DNA from: Anaerolineaceae bacterium
GTDB lineage: Bacteria > Chloroflexota > Anaerolineae > Aggregatilineales > Phototrophicaceae
Assembly (NCBI GenBank): GCA_002702065.1
Contig: NZXX01000004.1
Location: 257,748-321,747, forward strand
Length of the DNA stretch: 64,000 nucleotides
Direction: 5' to 3'
Shown here: positions 14,724-22,928 of the stretch, piece after piece
How the letters are laid out: each line of letters opens with the position of its first letter
Position numbering within the stretch: position 1 is the stretch's first letter
Program-made: the position numbers and the translations under genes
Notes under the pieces: model-generated
Databases searched by the model: none
The model's input: only the letters and a program-made list of their open reading frames with translations
Told to the model about the DNA's origin: nothing

Positions 14724-15932
14724 ATGGATTTCTCTTTAAGTGAAGAACACATTCAGGCCCAGAAGATGGTGCGTGATTTTACCGAACGCGAAGTCATCCC
14801 GACCATTGGTGAATGGGATCGCAAGCAGGAAATGAACCCGGATGTCCTGCCACGCATGGCCGAACTCGGCATTTTGGGCATCAACATCCCGGTGCGCTAC
14901 GGTGGTCAGGGGTTTGATTACATCACGCTGGGGCTGGTATGCGAAGAACTGGAACGCGCCGATACGACATTGCGCGTCATCATGTCGGTGCATATGGGCC
15001 TCAACAGCATGGCGCTGCTGCAATGGGGCACCGAGGAACAAAAACAGCAGTTTCTGACTCCGCAGGCGCTGGGCGAAAAATACGCCGCTTTCTGCCTGAC
15101 CGAACCCGGCGCGGGCAGCGATGTCGCCAATCTGGCCGCCACCGCCCGACGCAGCGGTGAATCCTACATCCTCAACGGCGAGAAGATGTGGATCAGCCTG
15201 GCGACCAAAGCGCATCATTTTCTGGTCTTCGCCAAGACCGACCCTGACGCCGGTAGTCGCGGGATGTCCGCCTTCATCGTCACCAACGACATGCCCGGCG
15301 TGACCACCGGCGATATTCATGGCAAGCTGGGCGTGCGGGCCGGGTCGACCGGGTGGGTCGCCATGCAGGATGTGGAAGTGCCCGCTGCCAACCGCATCGG
15401 CGACGAGGGTGAAGGCTTCAAAATTGCCATGTCGTGCCTCGATAATGGCCGCTACACCGTCGCCAGCGGCGCAACCGGGCTGATTCGCGCCTGTATGGAA
15501 GCCAGCCTGAAGTATGCCCACGAGCGCAAAACCTTTGGCCAACCCATCGGCGAGCATCAACTTGTCAAGCAGAAAATCGCCTATATGCAGCAGTGGTACG
15601 ACAGCGCCCGCCTATTGTATTTACGGGCTGGCTGGATGAAAAACCAGGGACAACGTAACACTCGCGAAACCAGCATGGCGAAATGGTACGCCACCGACCA
15701 CAGCGTGCAGGCAGCGCTGGAAGCCGTACAGATTCACGGGGCTTACGGGTTCAGCGATGAATACCCGGTGGAACGCTACCTGCGCAACAGCAAGGGGGCA
15801 GTCATCTATGAAGGCACCAGCGAGATTCACCAGTTGATGCAGGCGGATTACGCCCTCGGCAACCGTGAAGACCGACCGCTGCGCTGCGAACTACCCGCCT
15901 ATGACGAAGACTTCTGGCAAAGCGAACCGTAA
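14724..15932 (+). CDS. Acyl-CoA dehydrogenase
   Basis: The 402-residue FAD enzyme oxidises acyl-CoA to enoyl-CoA and passes electrons to ETF, which is encoded at 20046-21865 in this window. Family signatures are present: FCLTEPGAGSD (FAD and substrate binding), ILNGEKMWISLA, RKTFGQPIGEHQLVKQKIA and QIHGAYGFSDEYPVERYLRNSK. The catalytic Glu is in AVIYEGTSEIHQLM, the position used by short- and medium-chain and glutaryl-type enzymes. The exact chain length or branched substrate is open. GAGG lies 6 nt before the ATG. A perfect inverted repeat directly upstream suggests repressor control. Confidence 0.93.
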   Translation: MDFSLSEEHIQAQKMVRDFTEREVIPTIGEWDRKQEMNPDVLPRMAELGILGINIPVRYGGQGFDYITLGLVCEELERADTTLRVIMSVHMGLNSMALLQWGTEEQKQQFLTPQALGEKYAAFCLTEPGAGSDVANLAATARRSGESYILNGEKMWISLATKAHHFLVFAKTDPDAGSRGMSAFIVTNDMPGVTTGDIHGKLGVRAGSTGWVAMQDVEVPAANRIGDEGEGFKIAMSCLDNGRYTVASGATGLIRACMEASLKYAHERKTFGQPIGEHQLVKQKIAYMQQWYDSARLLYLRAGWMKNQGQRNTRETSMAKWYATDHSVQAALEAVQIHGAYGFSDEYPVERYLRNSKGAVIYEGTSEIHQLMQADYALGNREDRPLRCELPAYDEDFWQSEP

Positions 15933-16002
15933 GCCATCGTGAATGCTATATACTAAGGGGCAGAAAGTCCGTTTCTCTATGGAGTAACAGGCAGGCCAGG
16001 AC

Positions 16003-16635
16003 ATGATTAAAACATCCATCATACCCAGCGGGGATGTCATTGCGACGGATGTCTCCTTTGACGATTTCCTGACTCAATTCGACGGCCAATCGGTTGAGTG
16101 GATCGACGGAGTAGTGATCAGCATGTCACCAGTTAGCACTGAACACACGGCTATTGCTCGTTTTCTCATTAGCCTACTGGACTATTTCCTGGCCGTTACC
16201 CAACTCGGAGAAGTCTATTTCGGGTCCATGACGATGCGTCCCGTGCCTACTCTACCTGCCCGATCGCCCGATCTTCAGGTGGTCCTTCACGAGAATGGGC
16301 ATATTGTAAAGCATAACATCGTTGACGGGCCGGCTGATCTGGTTATTGAGATTGTGTCGCCAGAGAGCCATCGCCGGGACCGTTTCGAAAAGTTTGCAGA
16401 ATATGAGCAGGGCGGCGTTCGAGAATACTGGATACTCGACCCCGTGCGCCGTGAGAGCCTGTTTTACATCCGCAATGAACAGGGCATTTTTGAGCCGCGT
16501 GAACCGGATGCGCAGCAGGTTTACAGCAGCCCGATCCTCCCTGGCCTGCATCTCGACGCAAATATCTTCTGGCGCGATGCGCTGCCACGCGGCCCGGAGA
16601 TCGCCCAGTTGGTGACACAGATGCTCAAAAACTGA
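16003..16635 (+). CDS. Uma2 family endonuclease-fold protein (DUF820)
   Basis: The 210-residue protein has the Uma2 (PD-(D/E)xK) pattern: VEWIDGVVISMSP near the start, LPARSPDLQVVL with the metal-binding Asp, then LVIEIVSPESHRRDRFEKFAEYEQGGVREYWILDP with Glu and Lys. Uma2 proteins are abundant in Cyanobacteria and Chloroflexota. A restriction-like nuclease is predicted from the fold, but the biological role is unproven. It overlaps the next gene by one base (TGATG at 16633-16637), so the two are co-transcribed. A TATACT -10 (15949-15954) precedes it in the intergenic region. Confidence 0.88.
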   Translation: MIKTSIIPSGDVIATDVSFDDFLTQFDGQSVEWIDGVVISMSPVSTEHTAIARFLISLLDYFLAVTQLGEVYFGSMTMRPVPTLPARSPDLQVVLHENGHIVKHNIVDGPADLVIEIVSPESHRRDRFEKFAEYEQGGVREYWILDPVRRESLFYIRNEQGIFEPREPDAQQVYSSPILPGLHLDANIFWRDALPRGPEIAQLVTQMLKN

Positions 16636-17582
16636 TGCTGCAACCACTGCTCCAGCATCTTGCCCAGCACAAGCCGGTCACGGCAGAGGCATGGCAGGGT
16701 TGGCAGATTGAGCCGGTGCATGGCGGCTCGAATGGACTCGTCTATCACATTAGCGGATCGGACGAGTCTTTTGCTGTCAAGTTTACCCTGCGCGATTCTC
16801 GCAACCGTGCCATGCGTGAATATCAGGCGTTATGTGCGCTGGCCGATGCCCGGCTGGATATCGCGCCTAAACCCATCCTGCTGGATACAGACCACTATGA
16901 ACAAGATGTCGTCGTCCAGACATGGCTTGCGGGTGATGTCATCCAGGCGCCGCCCAACAACGACGATGACTGGCACAGGCTGATTGTGCATCTTGCGGCC
17001 ATCCACAGTCTGACGCCGCCCAAAACGCAGGTGGAACTGGATCGCGCGATTCTGAATGCCCCGTCCGCAGCAGACAGCATCGCACTGGCGCGCTGGCAAG
17101 CGAGCCAACTGCCGGAACCACCCGTTGAACTCCAGCAGTTGTTCAGGCAGCTGGAACAGGCCAACTGGCCAGAATGGTCTGCGCCTGCCCCTGCCCTTTG
17201 CCGAACGGACCCGAATATCCTCAACTTCATTCGCCGTTCGCCGAACTGGGCATCGGTGGATTGGGAAAACAGCGGTTGGGGCGACCCGGCCTTCGAAATC
17301 GCTGACCTCATGATTCACCCCGCTTATATGGATGTGGATGCCGACCGCTGGGAATGGGTCATTGCGACATACTGCCAGCACACCAACGACGCCGATGCCG
17401 AGCAGCGCATCCGCACCTATTACCCGATACTGGCTGTCTGGTGGGTGGCACGGTTAGCGCGCTACCTGTACGAGATTCCAAACGGCCTCGACCAACGCCT
17501 GATCGAGCGCCCGGCAGACTGGCAGCAATCCACGCAGATGAAATTCGAGCATTATGTACGGCTTGCCCAACGCCTGCTTTAG
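16635..17582 (+). CDS. Aminoglycoside phosphotransferase (APH)-fold kinase-like protein
   Basis: The 315-residue protein has the APH/choline kinase fold. An N-lobe Lys is in FAVKFTLRD. The catalytic loop reads LCRTDPNILNFI, in which the usual His before the Gly-Asp is replaced by Arg while Asp and Asn are kept. The metal-binding Asp is in SVDWENSGWGDPAFEIADL. Family members phosphorylate small molecules such as sugars, choline, homoserine or antibiotics; nothing shows the substrate here. It is translationally coupled to the Uma2 gene. The HxD change may alter but need not abolish activity. Confidence 0.8.
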   Translation: MLQPLLQHLAQHKPVTAEAWQGWQIEPVHGGSNGLVYHISGSDESFAVKFTLRDSRNRAMREYQALCALADARLDIAPKPILLDTDHYEQDVVVQTWLAGDVIQAPPNNDDDWHRLIVHLAAIHSLTPPKTQVELDRAILNAPSAADSIALARWQASQLPEPPVELQQLFRQLEQANWPEWSAPAPALCRTDPNILNFIRRSPNWASVDWENSGWGDPAFEIADLMIHPAYMDVDADRWEWVIATYCQHTNDADAEQRIRTYYPILAVWWVARLARYLYEIPNGLDQRLIERPADWQQSTQMKFEHYVRLAQRLL

Positions 17583-17618
17583 CTTTCAATGAGTTTCACT
17601 GTAACCTCTGCCCGTGCT

Positions 17619-17627
17619 TGCTATAAT
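17619..17627 (+). promoter_or_regulatory. Extended -10 promoter of the SGNH operon
   Basis: TGC followed by a perfect TATAAT (17622-17627) forms an extended -10, 33 bp before the first SGNH hydrolase start. No clear -35 is needed or seen. It lies just downstream of the kinase-like gene. Confidence 0.6.
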
Positions 17628-17659
17628 GAAGGGGCTGTGGCGGAGGGGCAATCCTAGCT

Positions 17660-18316
17660 ATGAAAATCGTCTTTTTGGGCGACAGCCTGACTCAGGGAAC
17701 GCATGGCGCGAACTACGTGAACAAGGTCGCAGCCGCGCTCGGTGGACATCACTTCATCAACGAAGGGGTGAACGGTGATACCAGCCTGAACCTGTACCGG
17801 CGGCTGGAAAAAGACGTCCTGGTGCATCAGCCGGACGGCGTGCTCATTATGATCGGCATCAATGACGCCCTCTCCTACAGCGAACCCGGCATCCGGCCTT
17901 ATTTCCGCTATATCAAGCGGATTCGCGGCGGGCAAATTACACCGATCAGCTTTCGGGAAAACATGCGGGCCATCCTGACGCTGTTGCTATTCGAGCAGAT
18001 TCGGTTATGGGTCGTGCTGCCACCGGTAGAATATCGCCCACAGACAGTCGCCGCACTGAAGGCCATGAACGCTGCTGCTGCCGAGCTATGCGCAGAACTC
18101 AACGTTCCGACGCTCGACCTGCTGCGTGTCATGACGCCGGGTGCGGTGCCGGAACGCCCGCCAATGAGAATATTCCCGGATATGCTGCTCAACCGGATGG
18201 GCGCAAAAAAGGACTTCACCTACAGCTTTGATGGTCTGCATCTGACCGAAACCGGCGCACAGCAGATGGCCAGTGCAATCAGCGAATTCTTGCACAAACA
18301 TGGGGTTACAGGATGA
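17660..18316 (+). CDS. SGNH/GDSL hydrolase (first of a tandem pair)
   Basis: The 218-residue esterase-fold protein has the nucleophile Ser9 in FLGDSLTQG, the oxyanion Gly in the EGVNGDTS block, Asn68 in MIGINDAL, and the Asp191/His194 pair in FDGLHLTETG. It has no signal peptide, so it acts in the cytoplasm. SGNH enzymes remove acyl groups from lipids, sugars or thioesters; the substrate is unknown. It is followed with an ATGA overlap by a paralogue, so the pair arose by duplication. Confidence 0.87.
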   Translation: MKIVFLGDSLTQGTHGANYVNKVAAALGGHHFINEGVNGDTSLNLYRRLEKDVLVHQPDGVLIMIGINDALSYSEPGIRPYFRYIKRIRGGQITPISFRENMRAILTLLLFEQIRLWVVLPPVEYRPQTVAALKAMNAAAAELCAELNVPTLDLLRVMTPGAVPERPPMRIFPDMLLNRMGAKKDFTYSFDGLHLTETGAQQMASAISEFLHKHGVTG

Positions 18317-18993
18317 AAATTGCTTTTCTGGGTAACAGCCTGACCAAAGGCAGCTATGGCGGCAGTTTTGTCGATGCGTTGAAAGAACTGATGCCCCAGC
18401 ACGAGATCATCAATGCCGGCGAAGGGGGCAATACGGTCATCAACCTGCTGCGCCGTCTTGATGATGTGCTCGACCAGGAACCGGACGGCATTTTTGTGAT
18501 GACCGGCGGCAATGATGCAATCTCCAACCTGTACCCGGAAACACGCGCCTATTACAAGCAGGTCCAGAAAATCCCGGATGGCTTCGTCACGCCGGAACAA
18601 TTCTCGCGCAATTACCGCGAGTTACTCTCGCAAATTCAGATGCGACATGTCCTGACGTGGGTCGGCCTCCCCCCACAGGAATACAGTCAGGCGCAGGTCG
18701 AGGCGATGCGACAGTACAACGAACTGGCGCGGGATGTCGCCCGGCCCTTGAATATCCCTGTGCTGGACCTGATGGCCGACTTTGTGCCGGAGCATGTTCC
18801 GGAGCGCGAACCCTTGTCGATCCGCGATATTAACCGCATTGGCGAACACATGCGCACTGGCTGGTCCGACTACGAATCAGCCCGTCAGGAAGGGGGCTAC
18901 ACCTTCACCTTTGATGGCCTGCACCCCACCCCCGAAGCCGCAGAGAAGATCGCCCGTAAAATCGCTGACTTTTTGCAGCACCATGCGGAGTAG
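18313..18993 (+). CDS. SGNH hydrolase (second of a tandem pair, GNSL variant)
   Basis: The 226-residue paralogue of the preceding gene has Ser9 in FLGNSLTKG, where Asn replaces the usual Asp of GDS. It also has Asn67 (MTGGNDAI) and Asp201/His204 (FDGLHPTPEA). The catalytic triad is intact. It keeps the same N-terminal length as its neighbour but has a different middle part (residues 80-110, 150-190), which suggests a different substrate. It overlaps the first gene by four bases and precedes the pentapeptide-repeat gene by 15 bp, apparently as one operon. Confidence 0.85.
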   Translation: MKIAFLGNSLTKGSYGGSFVDALKELMPQHEIINAGEGGNTVINLLRRLDDVLDQEPDGIFVMTGGNDAISNLYPETRAYYKQVQKIPDGFVTPEQFSRNYRELLSQIQMRHVLTWVGLPPQEYSQAQVEAMRQYNELARDVARPLNIPVLDLMADFVPEHVPEREPLSIRDINRIGEHMRTGWSDYESARQEGGYTFTFDGLHPTPEAAEKIARKIADFLQHHAE

Positions 18994-19008
18994 TTGAAGG
19001 GATAAACG

Positions 19009-19590
19009 ATGTTACGAGTCATCAAGAATCGCCTGCCACCGTCCAAGCCAGCACTCATCGAACAGGTGCGAACCGCCGAAAACAAGGCGGCACTGGATGC
19101 CTTACGCCGGATGCAGGCTGTCGGTTGGACGAAGGACGGCACGTTGGCCGGGCTGGACCTGCAAAGGGCACAGCTCAAAAATGCGCGGCTGGCGCGGGCC
19201 GAAATGACCGGGGTGGTGCTGCGTGAAGCGGACCTGGCCGGGGCCTATTTTGGGTCGACGCAGATGAAGCAGGCCAACCTCGAAAACGCGAATCTGGCGG
19301 GGGCGAACCTCGGTGATGTTCACCTGCCCGAAGGCAATCTGGCGGGCGCCAATCTGCACAACGCGCATCTCGCCGCTGGCAACCTGTGCGGCGCCAATCT
19401 GCGCAATGCCAACCTGCAAGCCGCTAATCTGTGGCAAACGGACTTGCGCGGTGCGGACCTGACGGGCGCGGACCTGACCGACGCTAACCTGCCGGGAACA
19501 CTGTTCGATGAATCCACGATTCTGCCGGATGGCACCCACTGGTCGCCGCAGTCTAATCTCGCGCGCTTTGTGCTGGGCGAAGGCAGTTAG
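19009..19590 (+). CDS. Pentapeptide-repeat protein
   Basis: The 193-residue protein has about 20 consecutive A(D/N)LxX repeats from residue 42 to 165 (for example GANLGDVHLPEGNLAGANLHNAHL), which fold as a right-handed quadrilateral beta helix. The N-terminal 40 residues form a short charged helix, and the C-terminus (LFDESTILPDGTHWSP) is the usual cap. Such proteins can mimic DNA (MfpA/Qnr) or serve as scaffolds. The repeats here are not acidic enough to argue for DNA mimicry. The role is unknown. It is part of the SGNH operon. Confidence 0.85.
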   Translation: MLRVIKNRLPPSKPALIEQVRTAENKAALDALRRMQAVGWTKDGTLAGLDLQRAQLKNARLARAEMTGVVLREADLAGAYFGSTQMKQANLENANLAGANLGDVHLPEGNLAGANLHNAHLAAGNLCGANLRNANLQAANLWQTDLRGADLTGADLTDANLPGTLFDESTILPDGTHWSPQSNLARFVLGEGS

Positions 19591-19592
19591 CG

Positions 19593-19940
19593 ATGCGCGT
19601 CACCAAAGTTATTCTGGCTGTCATTTTACCGCCGCTGGCCGTGTGGGATAAAGGCTGTGGTACCGTGCTGCTCGTCGGCGTGCTGACCATGCTGGCGTGG
19701 ATACCGGGTGTACTGGCAGCGATGTTCATTGTCTGGCGCGATTTTCTGCGAACACCGCCCGGCACCGAAGACCGCAGCGCCGATATCTTCAGTGCTGCCC
19801 AGCAGGCCAAGAACCAACCGCTGTACAACCGGCCGCCGCAAGCCTTCGACACGCAGCAGGCAGAAGCGCGGCGTCCACCCGACGAGGACGACCAACCGCC
19901 CGCAGCGCCACCAACCATCAAACCACCCTGGGAATCCTAA
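19593..19940 (+). CDS. YqaE/Pmp3 (UPF0057) family small membrane protein with cytoplasmic tail
   Basis: Residues 1-50 match the Pmp3/YqaE pattern: KVILAVILPPLAVWDKGCG, then a second membrane segment ending AWIPGVLAAMFIVW. Known members are about 50-60 residues and are induced by salt or cold. This one continues with a 65-residue Pro/Arg/Gln-rich hydrophilic tail, giving 115 residues. It starts 2 bp after the pentapeptide gene and ends the operon. A 20-bp palindrome overlaps its stop codon. Confidence 0.75.
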   Translation: MRVTKVILAVILPPLAVWDKGCGTVLLVGVLTMLAWIPGVLAAMFIVWRDFLRTPPGTEDRSADIFSAAQQAKNQPLYNRPPQAFDTQQAEARRPPDEDDQPPAAPPTIKPPWES

Positions 19941-19981
19941 TCGAATTGCAATTCGATTCCTGTGGGGGAACCCGGTAAAAT
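19939..19981 (+). promoter_or_regulatory. 20-bp perfect palindrome and -10 of the etfBA promoter
   Basis: AATCGAATTG (19939-19948) is followed directly by its reverse complement CAATTCGATT (19949-19958), a perfect 20-bp palindrome. A TAAAAT -10 lies at 19976-19981, so the palindrome covers the -35 region of the predicted etfBA promoter. A repressor site is the simplest reading. Confidence 0.6.
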
Positions 19982-20045
19982 TAATGATTAGAGGCGGTTA
20001 CGATGCCTGCCTCTGTGCGCAACTTTGAAGCAGGAGGGAATACCC

Positions 20046-20825
20046 TTGCATATCGTCACCTTTACACGCAGCACACCGGATACCGCTGTCCGTGTCGAAG
20101 TGGATTCCAGCGGAACTGTAAGCTGGGGCGATGCCGCCACTGTGGTCAACCCCTGGGATGAATATGCCCTTGAAGAAGCGATTCTTCAGGCGGAAAAGAC
20201 CAGTGGCACCACCACCGTGCTGGCCATTGGCCCAGAGATGCACAACGAAGCACTCAAGCACAGTCTGGCCATGGGCATGAAAGAGGCGGTTCGCATTTGG
20301 GACCCGGCACTGGAAAACAGCGACAGTCTGGCCTATGCCACTACAGCCGCCGCGGCTGTCCGCAAACTGGATGATGTGAGTCTGGTTATTTTTGGCAAGG
20401 AAAGCATTGATGTCGGCACAGATCAGCACAATTATCAGACCGCGCGCAAGCTCGGCTGGCCGATGCTGAGTTATGTCTCGCGCATCCTCGAAGTGGACGC
20501 AGCGGCCAAAACGATTAAGGTCGAGCGCCTGCTGGAACAGGGCAAACAGATCGTCACCAGCAAACTGCCCGCCGTCATCAGCGTGATGAAGGACATCAAC
20601 GAACCCCGCTACCCCTCGTTCATCGGCATCCGTAAAGCGGCCAAAGCCCAGATCCCCGAATGGTCACTGGCAGACCTGGCGGTTGATTTACCGGCGGCGC
20701 AAACAAAGGTTACAGCCTTCAGCAACCCACCGGCGCGTGACGTACAGGTCGAAATGCTGGCTGGTTCCCCCGAAGAACAGGCCGCCAAACTGGTCGAACG
20801 TCTGCTGGAGGAAAAGGTCTTATGA
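20046..20825 (+). CDS. etfB: Electron transfer flavoprotein beta subunit
   Basis: The 259-residue subunit begins HIVTFTRSTPDTAVRVEV and contains the EtfB signature region VVNPWDEYALEEAI, the AMP-binding loop (IFGKESIDVGTDQHNYQTARKLGWPML) and VISVMKDINEPRYPSFIGIRKAAK. ETF accepts electrons from acyl-CoA dehydrogenases, such as the one encoded at 14724, and passes them to the quinone pool. The start is taken as TTG 20046, because AGGAGGG lies 7 nt before it and the protein aligns with the family from that point; the frame also opens at TTG 20025. It is coupled to etfA by an ATGA overlap. Confidence 0.93.
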   Translation: MHIVTFTRSTPDTAVRVEVDSSGTVSWGDAATVVNPWDEYALEEAILQAEKTSGTTTVLAIGPEMHNEALKHSLAMGMKEAVRIWDPALENSDSLAYATTAAAAVRKLDDVSLVIFGKESIDVGTDQHNYQTARKLGWPMLSYVSRILEVDAAAKTIKVERLLEQGKQIVTSKLPAVISVMKDINEPRYPSFIGIRKAAKAQIPEWSLADLAVDLPAAQTKVTAFSNPPARDVQVEMLAGSPEEQAAKLVERLLEEKVL

Positions 20826-21865
20826 GCGCAGTTTATGTGTGGGTCGAAACCTTTAACGGCCAGCCCAATCCGGCAAGCTGGGAAGCACTGGGGGCCGGGC
20901 GCACGCTGGCCGCTAAAGCCGGTGTGCCGCTTACCGCCTTGATTTTTGGTGAAAACGCCGCCCAGGTCGCTGCCACCGCCGCGCAGTATGGGGCGGATTC
21001 CGCCATTATCTGTGAGGACGCCACGCTGAGTGGTTTTCGGCTGGAACCCTATGCCGCCCTGTTGACCAAAATGGTAGAAGCCAACCAACCGGTGGCGGTG
21101 CTGGCGGTCGGCACCTCGCGCGCGCGGGAACTGCTGGCCGCGTCGGCAGCAGACACCAACGGCGGTTTGCTCACCGAAGTCACGGAATTTACCGCGCAGG
21201 ACGATGGCACCATCACAGCAATGCGTCCGGTGTATGCCGGCAAGATTATCAGCCAGGCAGTCATCAAAGCCGGGAAAACACAGTTTCTGGCGCTGCGAGG
21301 CCGGGCCTTCGCACCCAATGCCATCGACGAAGCCGCTGCGGCAGACATCACCACCGCTGAACCGGCATTGAGCGAGGCTGACATCAGCACCAAGATCGAG
21401 AGTTTTCAGGCGGAAACCGGTAGTGTCAGCCTGACCGACGCCGCTATCATCGTATCCGGCGGGCGTGGTATGGCCAATAACCCCAAAGACGCCCCCGCCG
21501 ACGCCGGTGATGCTGCCGTCTGGAAAGCGCAGGACGGGTTTGAACACACCATCAAACCGCTGGCCGAAGTGCTGGGCGCAGCAGTCGGCGCCAGCCGTGC
21601 CGCCGTGGATGCGGGTTATATCCCCTACGCGCATCAGGTTGGGCAGACAGGCAAGACCGTCAGCCCCGATCTGTACATCGCCTGTGGCATATCCGGTGCG
21701 ATTCAGCATCAGGCCGGGATGCGCACCAGCAAGGTCATCGTGGCCATCAACAAGGATGCCGATGCGCCCATTTTTAAGCTGGCGCAATACGGGCTGGTCG
21801 GTGATCTTTACGCGATTGTCCCCTCGCTTACGGCTGAACTGAAAAAGCGGCTGAATAAATCATAG
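20822..21865 (+). CDS. etfA: Electron transfer flavoprotein alpha subunit
   Basis: The 347-residue subunit has the N-terminal Rossmann-like domain, then the FAD domain with SGGRGMANN, the VGASRAAVDAGYIPYAHQVGQTGKTVSPDLYIACGISGAIQHQAGM region and AINKDADAPIFKLAQYGLVGDLY. With EtfB it forms the soluble FAD- and AMP-containing heterodimer. The match to the usual order (etfB then etfA) and length is complete. No ETF-quinone oxidoreductase gene is present in the window. Confidence 0.95.
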   Translation: MSAVYVWVETFNGQPNPASWEALGAGRTLAAKAGVPLTALIFGENAAQVAATAAQYGADSAIICEDATLSGFRLEPYAALLTKMVEANQPVAVLAVGTSRARELLAASAADTNGGLLTEVTEFTAQDDGTITAMRPVYAGKIISQAVIKAGKTQFLALRGRAFAPNAIDEAAAADITTAEPALSEADISTKIESFQAETGSVSLTDAAIIVSGGRGMANNPKDAPADAGDAAVWKAQDGFEHTIKPLAEVLGAAVGASRAAVDAGYIPYAHQVGQTGKTVSPDLYIACGISGAIQHQAGMRTSKVIVAINKDADAPIFKLAQYGLVGDLYAIVPSLTAELKKRLNKS

Positions 21866-22011
21866 ACAAACTGACCAGTATGGCGCTTACAAGTTTCTTC
21901 CAGGTTTCATACTGGTTAGCTTCATCTATTAATACCGTTAAGTTTGCTGACAAAACCGCCGAAGTCCACCATAATTACCAGTAATTGTATCGATTCCGTA
22001 ACGTTGGCAAC

Positions 22012-22380
22012 ATGGAACCACTGGAAACCATTTACGTCGAAGACGATGATCAGGAAGCATTTATTATGCGTGTGGGCATGCGCCGTCAGGGCGTCACGAT
22101 CCTGCATGTGCCCGATATCACCCCCGAAACTGTCACACAGCTGACTGAAGCCCCTTATGATCGCGCCGCAGCCGTGATTTTTGATGCGATTCTGGCCGGG
22201 CAGAATGGCGTCGAACTGGCTGAAAAACTGCGCGAAATCGGCGATCAGCGCCCTGTTTTTTTGCTGACCGCAGGCGAAAACCCCAACCCGAAACTGCTGC
22301 GCAGCCTGAACATTTACTACCTGCGCAAGCCACCTCACTTCGAGAATCTGGCCAAGATGATCCGCGAGCTGGCTGGTTAA
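22012..22380 (+). CDS. Response-regulator receiver-domain protein (single domain)
   Basis: From ATG 22012 the 122-residue protein is a stand-alone CheY-like receiver: acidic patch in IYVEDDDQEAF, phospho-acceptor Asp in AVIFDAILAGQNGVELAE, Thr in VFLLTAG and Lys in YYLRKPPHF. The active-site set is intact. There is no output domain and no histidine kinase nearby, so it may relay phosphate or bind a partner. A TTG 27 bp upstream keeps the frame open but has no support. It lies between etfA and ssrA. Confidence 0.8.
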   Translation: MEPLETIYVEDDDQEAFIMRVGMRRQGVTILHVPDITPETVTQLTEAPYDRAAAVIFDAILAGQNGVELAEKLREIGDQRPVFLLTAGENPNPKLLRSLNIYYLRKPPHFENLAKMIRELAG

Positions 22381-22386
22381 GCAACC

Positions 22387-22415
22387 TGTACAATCAGGCC
22401 GGATTCTGTTAAAAT
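22387..22415 (+). promoter_or_regulatory. tmRNA promoter
   Basis: TGTACA (22387-22392) and TAAAAT (22410-22415) are separated by 17 bp, giving 4/6 and 5/6 matches to consensus. The predicted start near 22422 leaves a short 5' leader to be removed before the mature 5' end at 22430. Confidence 0.6.
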
Positions 22416-22429
22416 ACAGTTAATCCCCT

Positions 22430-22816
22430 GGGGGTGACATGGCTTCGACAGGGGAAGCTGAGTATGTGTGGCAAGCCGCGGCGCCCGAAGCCGCGTCAAC
22501 AACGGGCAAGGCATATAAATGCCAACGAAAACAACTACGCACTCCCCGTTGCCGCCTAAGGTAATGTGGTAGTGTTGCTAGCCTTGCGAGGCTAGCCGTC
22601 CGCCCCAATCGTCGCCATCCGGTTGGATTGGCGGGCGTCACTAAAGATGGCGTGCGGTCGCGTTGACGCCGATACTGCGCACCAAAGACGACATCGGCTA
22701 GTCATCCGTGTACCGGGTTCACTGGGGCTACGGGCGGCGAATGCTAACAGTGAACTAAGCTTGTAGAAGCATATATTCGAATCTCTTGGACAGCGGTTCG
22801 ATTCCGCTCACCTCCA
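22430..22816 (+). ncRNA. ssrA: Transfer-messenger RNA (tmRNA)
   Basis: The 5' end GGGGGTG (22430-22436) pairs with CACCTCC (22809-22815) to form the tRNA-like acceptor stem. The 5' end continues ACATGGCTTCGAC and the 3' T arm is AGCGG, TTCGATT, CCGCT. The resume codon GCC is at 22521, and the encoded tag is ANENNYALPVAA, ending with TAA at 22557-22559. CCA is not encoded. It rescues stalled ribosomes together with SmpB and tags their products for proteolysis. The hydrophobic AA end of the tag is as expected. Confidence 0.95.
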
Positions 22817-22831
22817 CTGGCATCGAACAAG

Positions 22832-22856
22832 AACCGGCACAGCAAGCCGGTTTTTT
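22832..22856 (+). terminator. Rho-independent terminator of ssrA
   Basis: AACCGGC (22832-22838) and GCCGGTT (22846-22852) form a 7-bp stem with a 7-base loop, followed by TTTTTT ending at 22856 and then GTTT. Confidence 0.85.
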
Positions 22857-22883
22857 GTTTGGCAGCAATCCGATGGACCCACC

Positions 22884-22911
22884 TTGTCAGGCGGTCATAC
22901 TCTGATAAACT
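22884..22911 (+). promoter_or_regulatory. Putative promoter of the lipoprotein gene
   Basis: TTGTCA (22884-22889, 5/6) and TAAACT (22906-22911) are separated by 16 bp. Transcription would start near 22918, about 10 bp before the ATG at 22929. Confidence 0.5.
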
Positions 22912-22928
22912 GTCTGACCGTAGTGTAA

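Noticed and set aside
16635..17582. Antibiotic resistance aminoglycoside kinase
   Set aside because: The fold matches, but the catalytic His is replaced and nothing in the context points to aminoglycosides; a specific resistance call is not supported.
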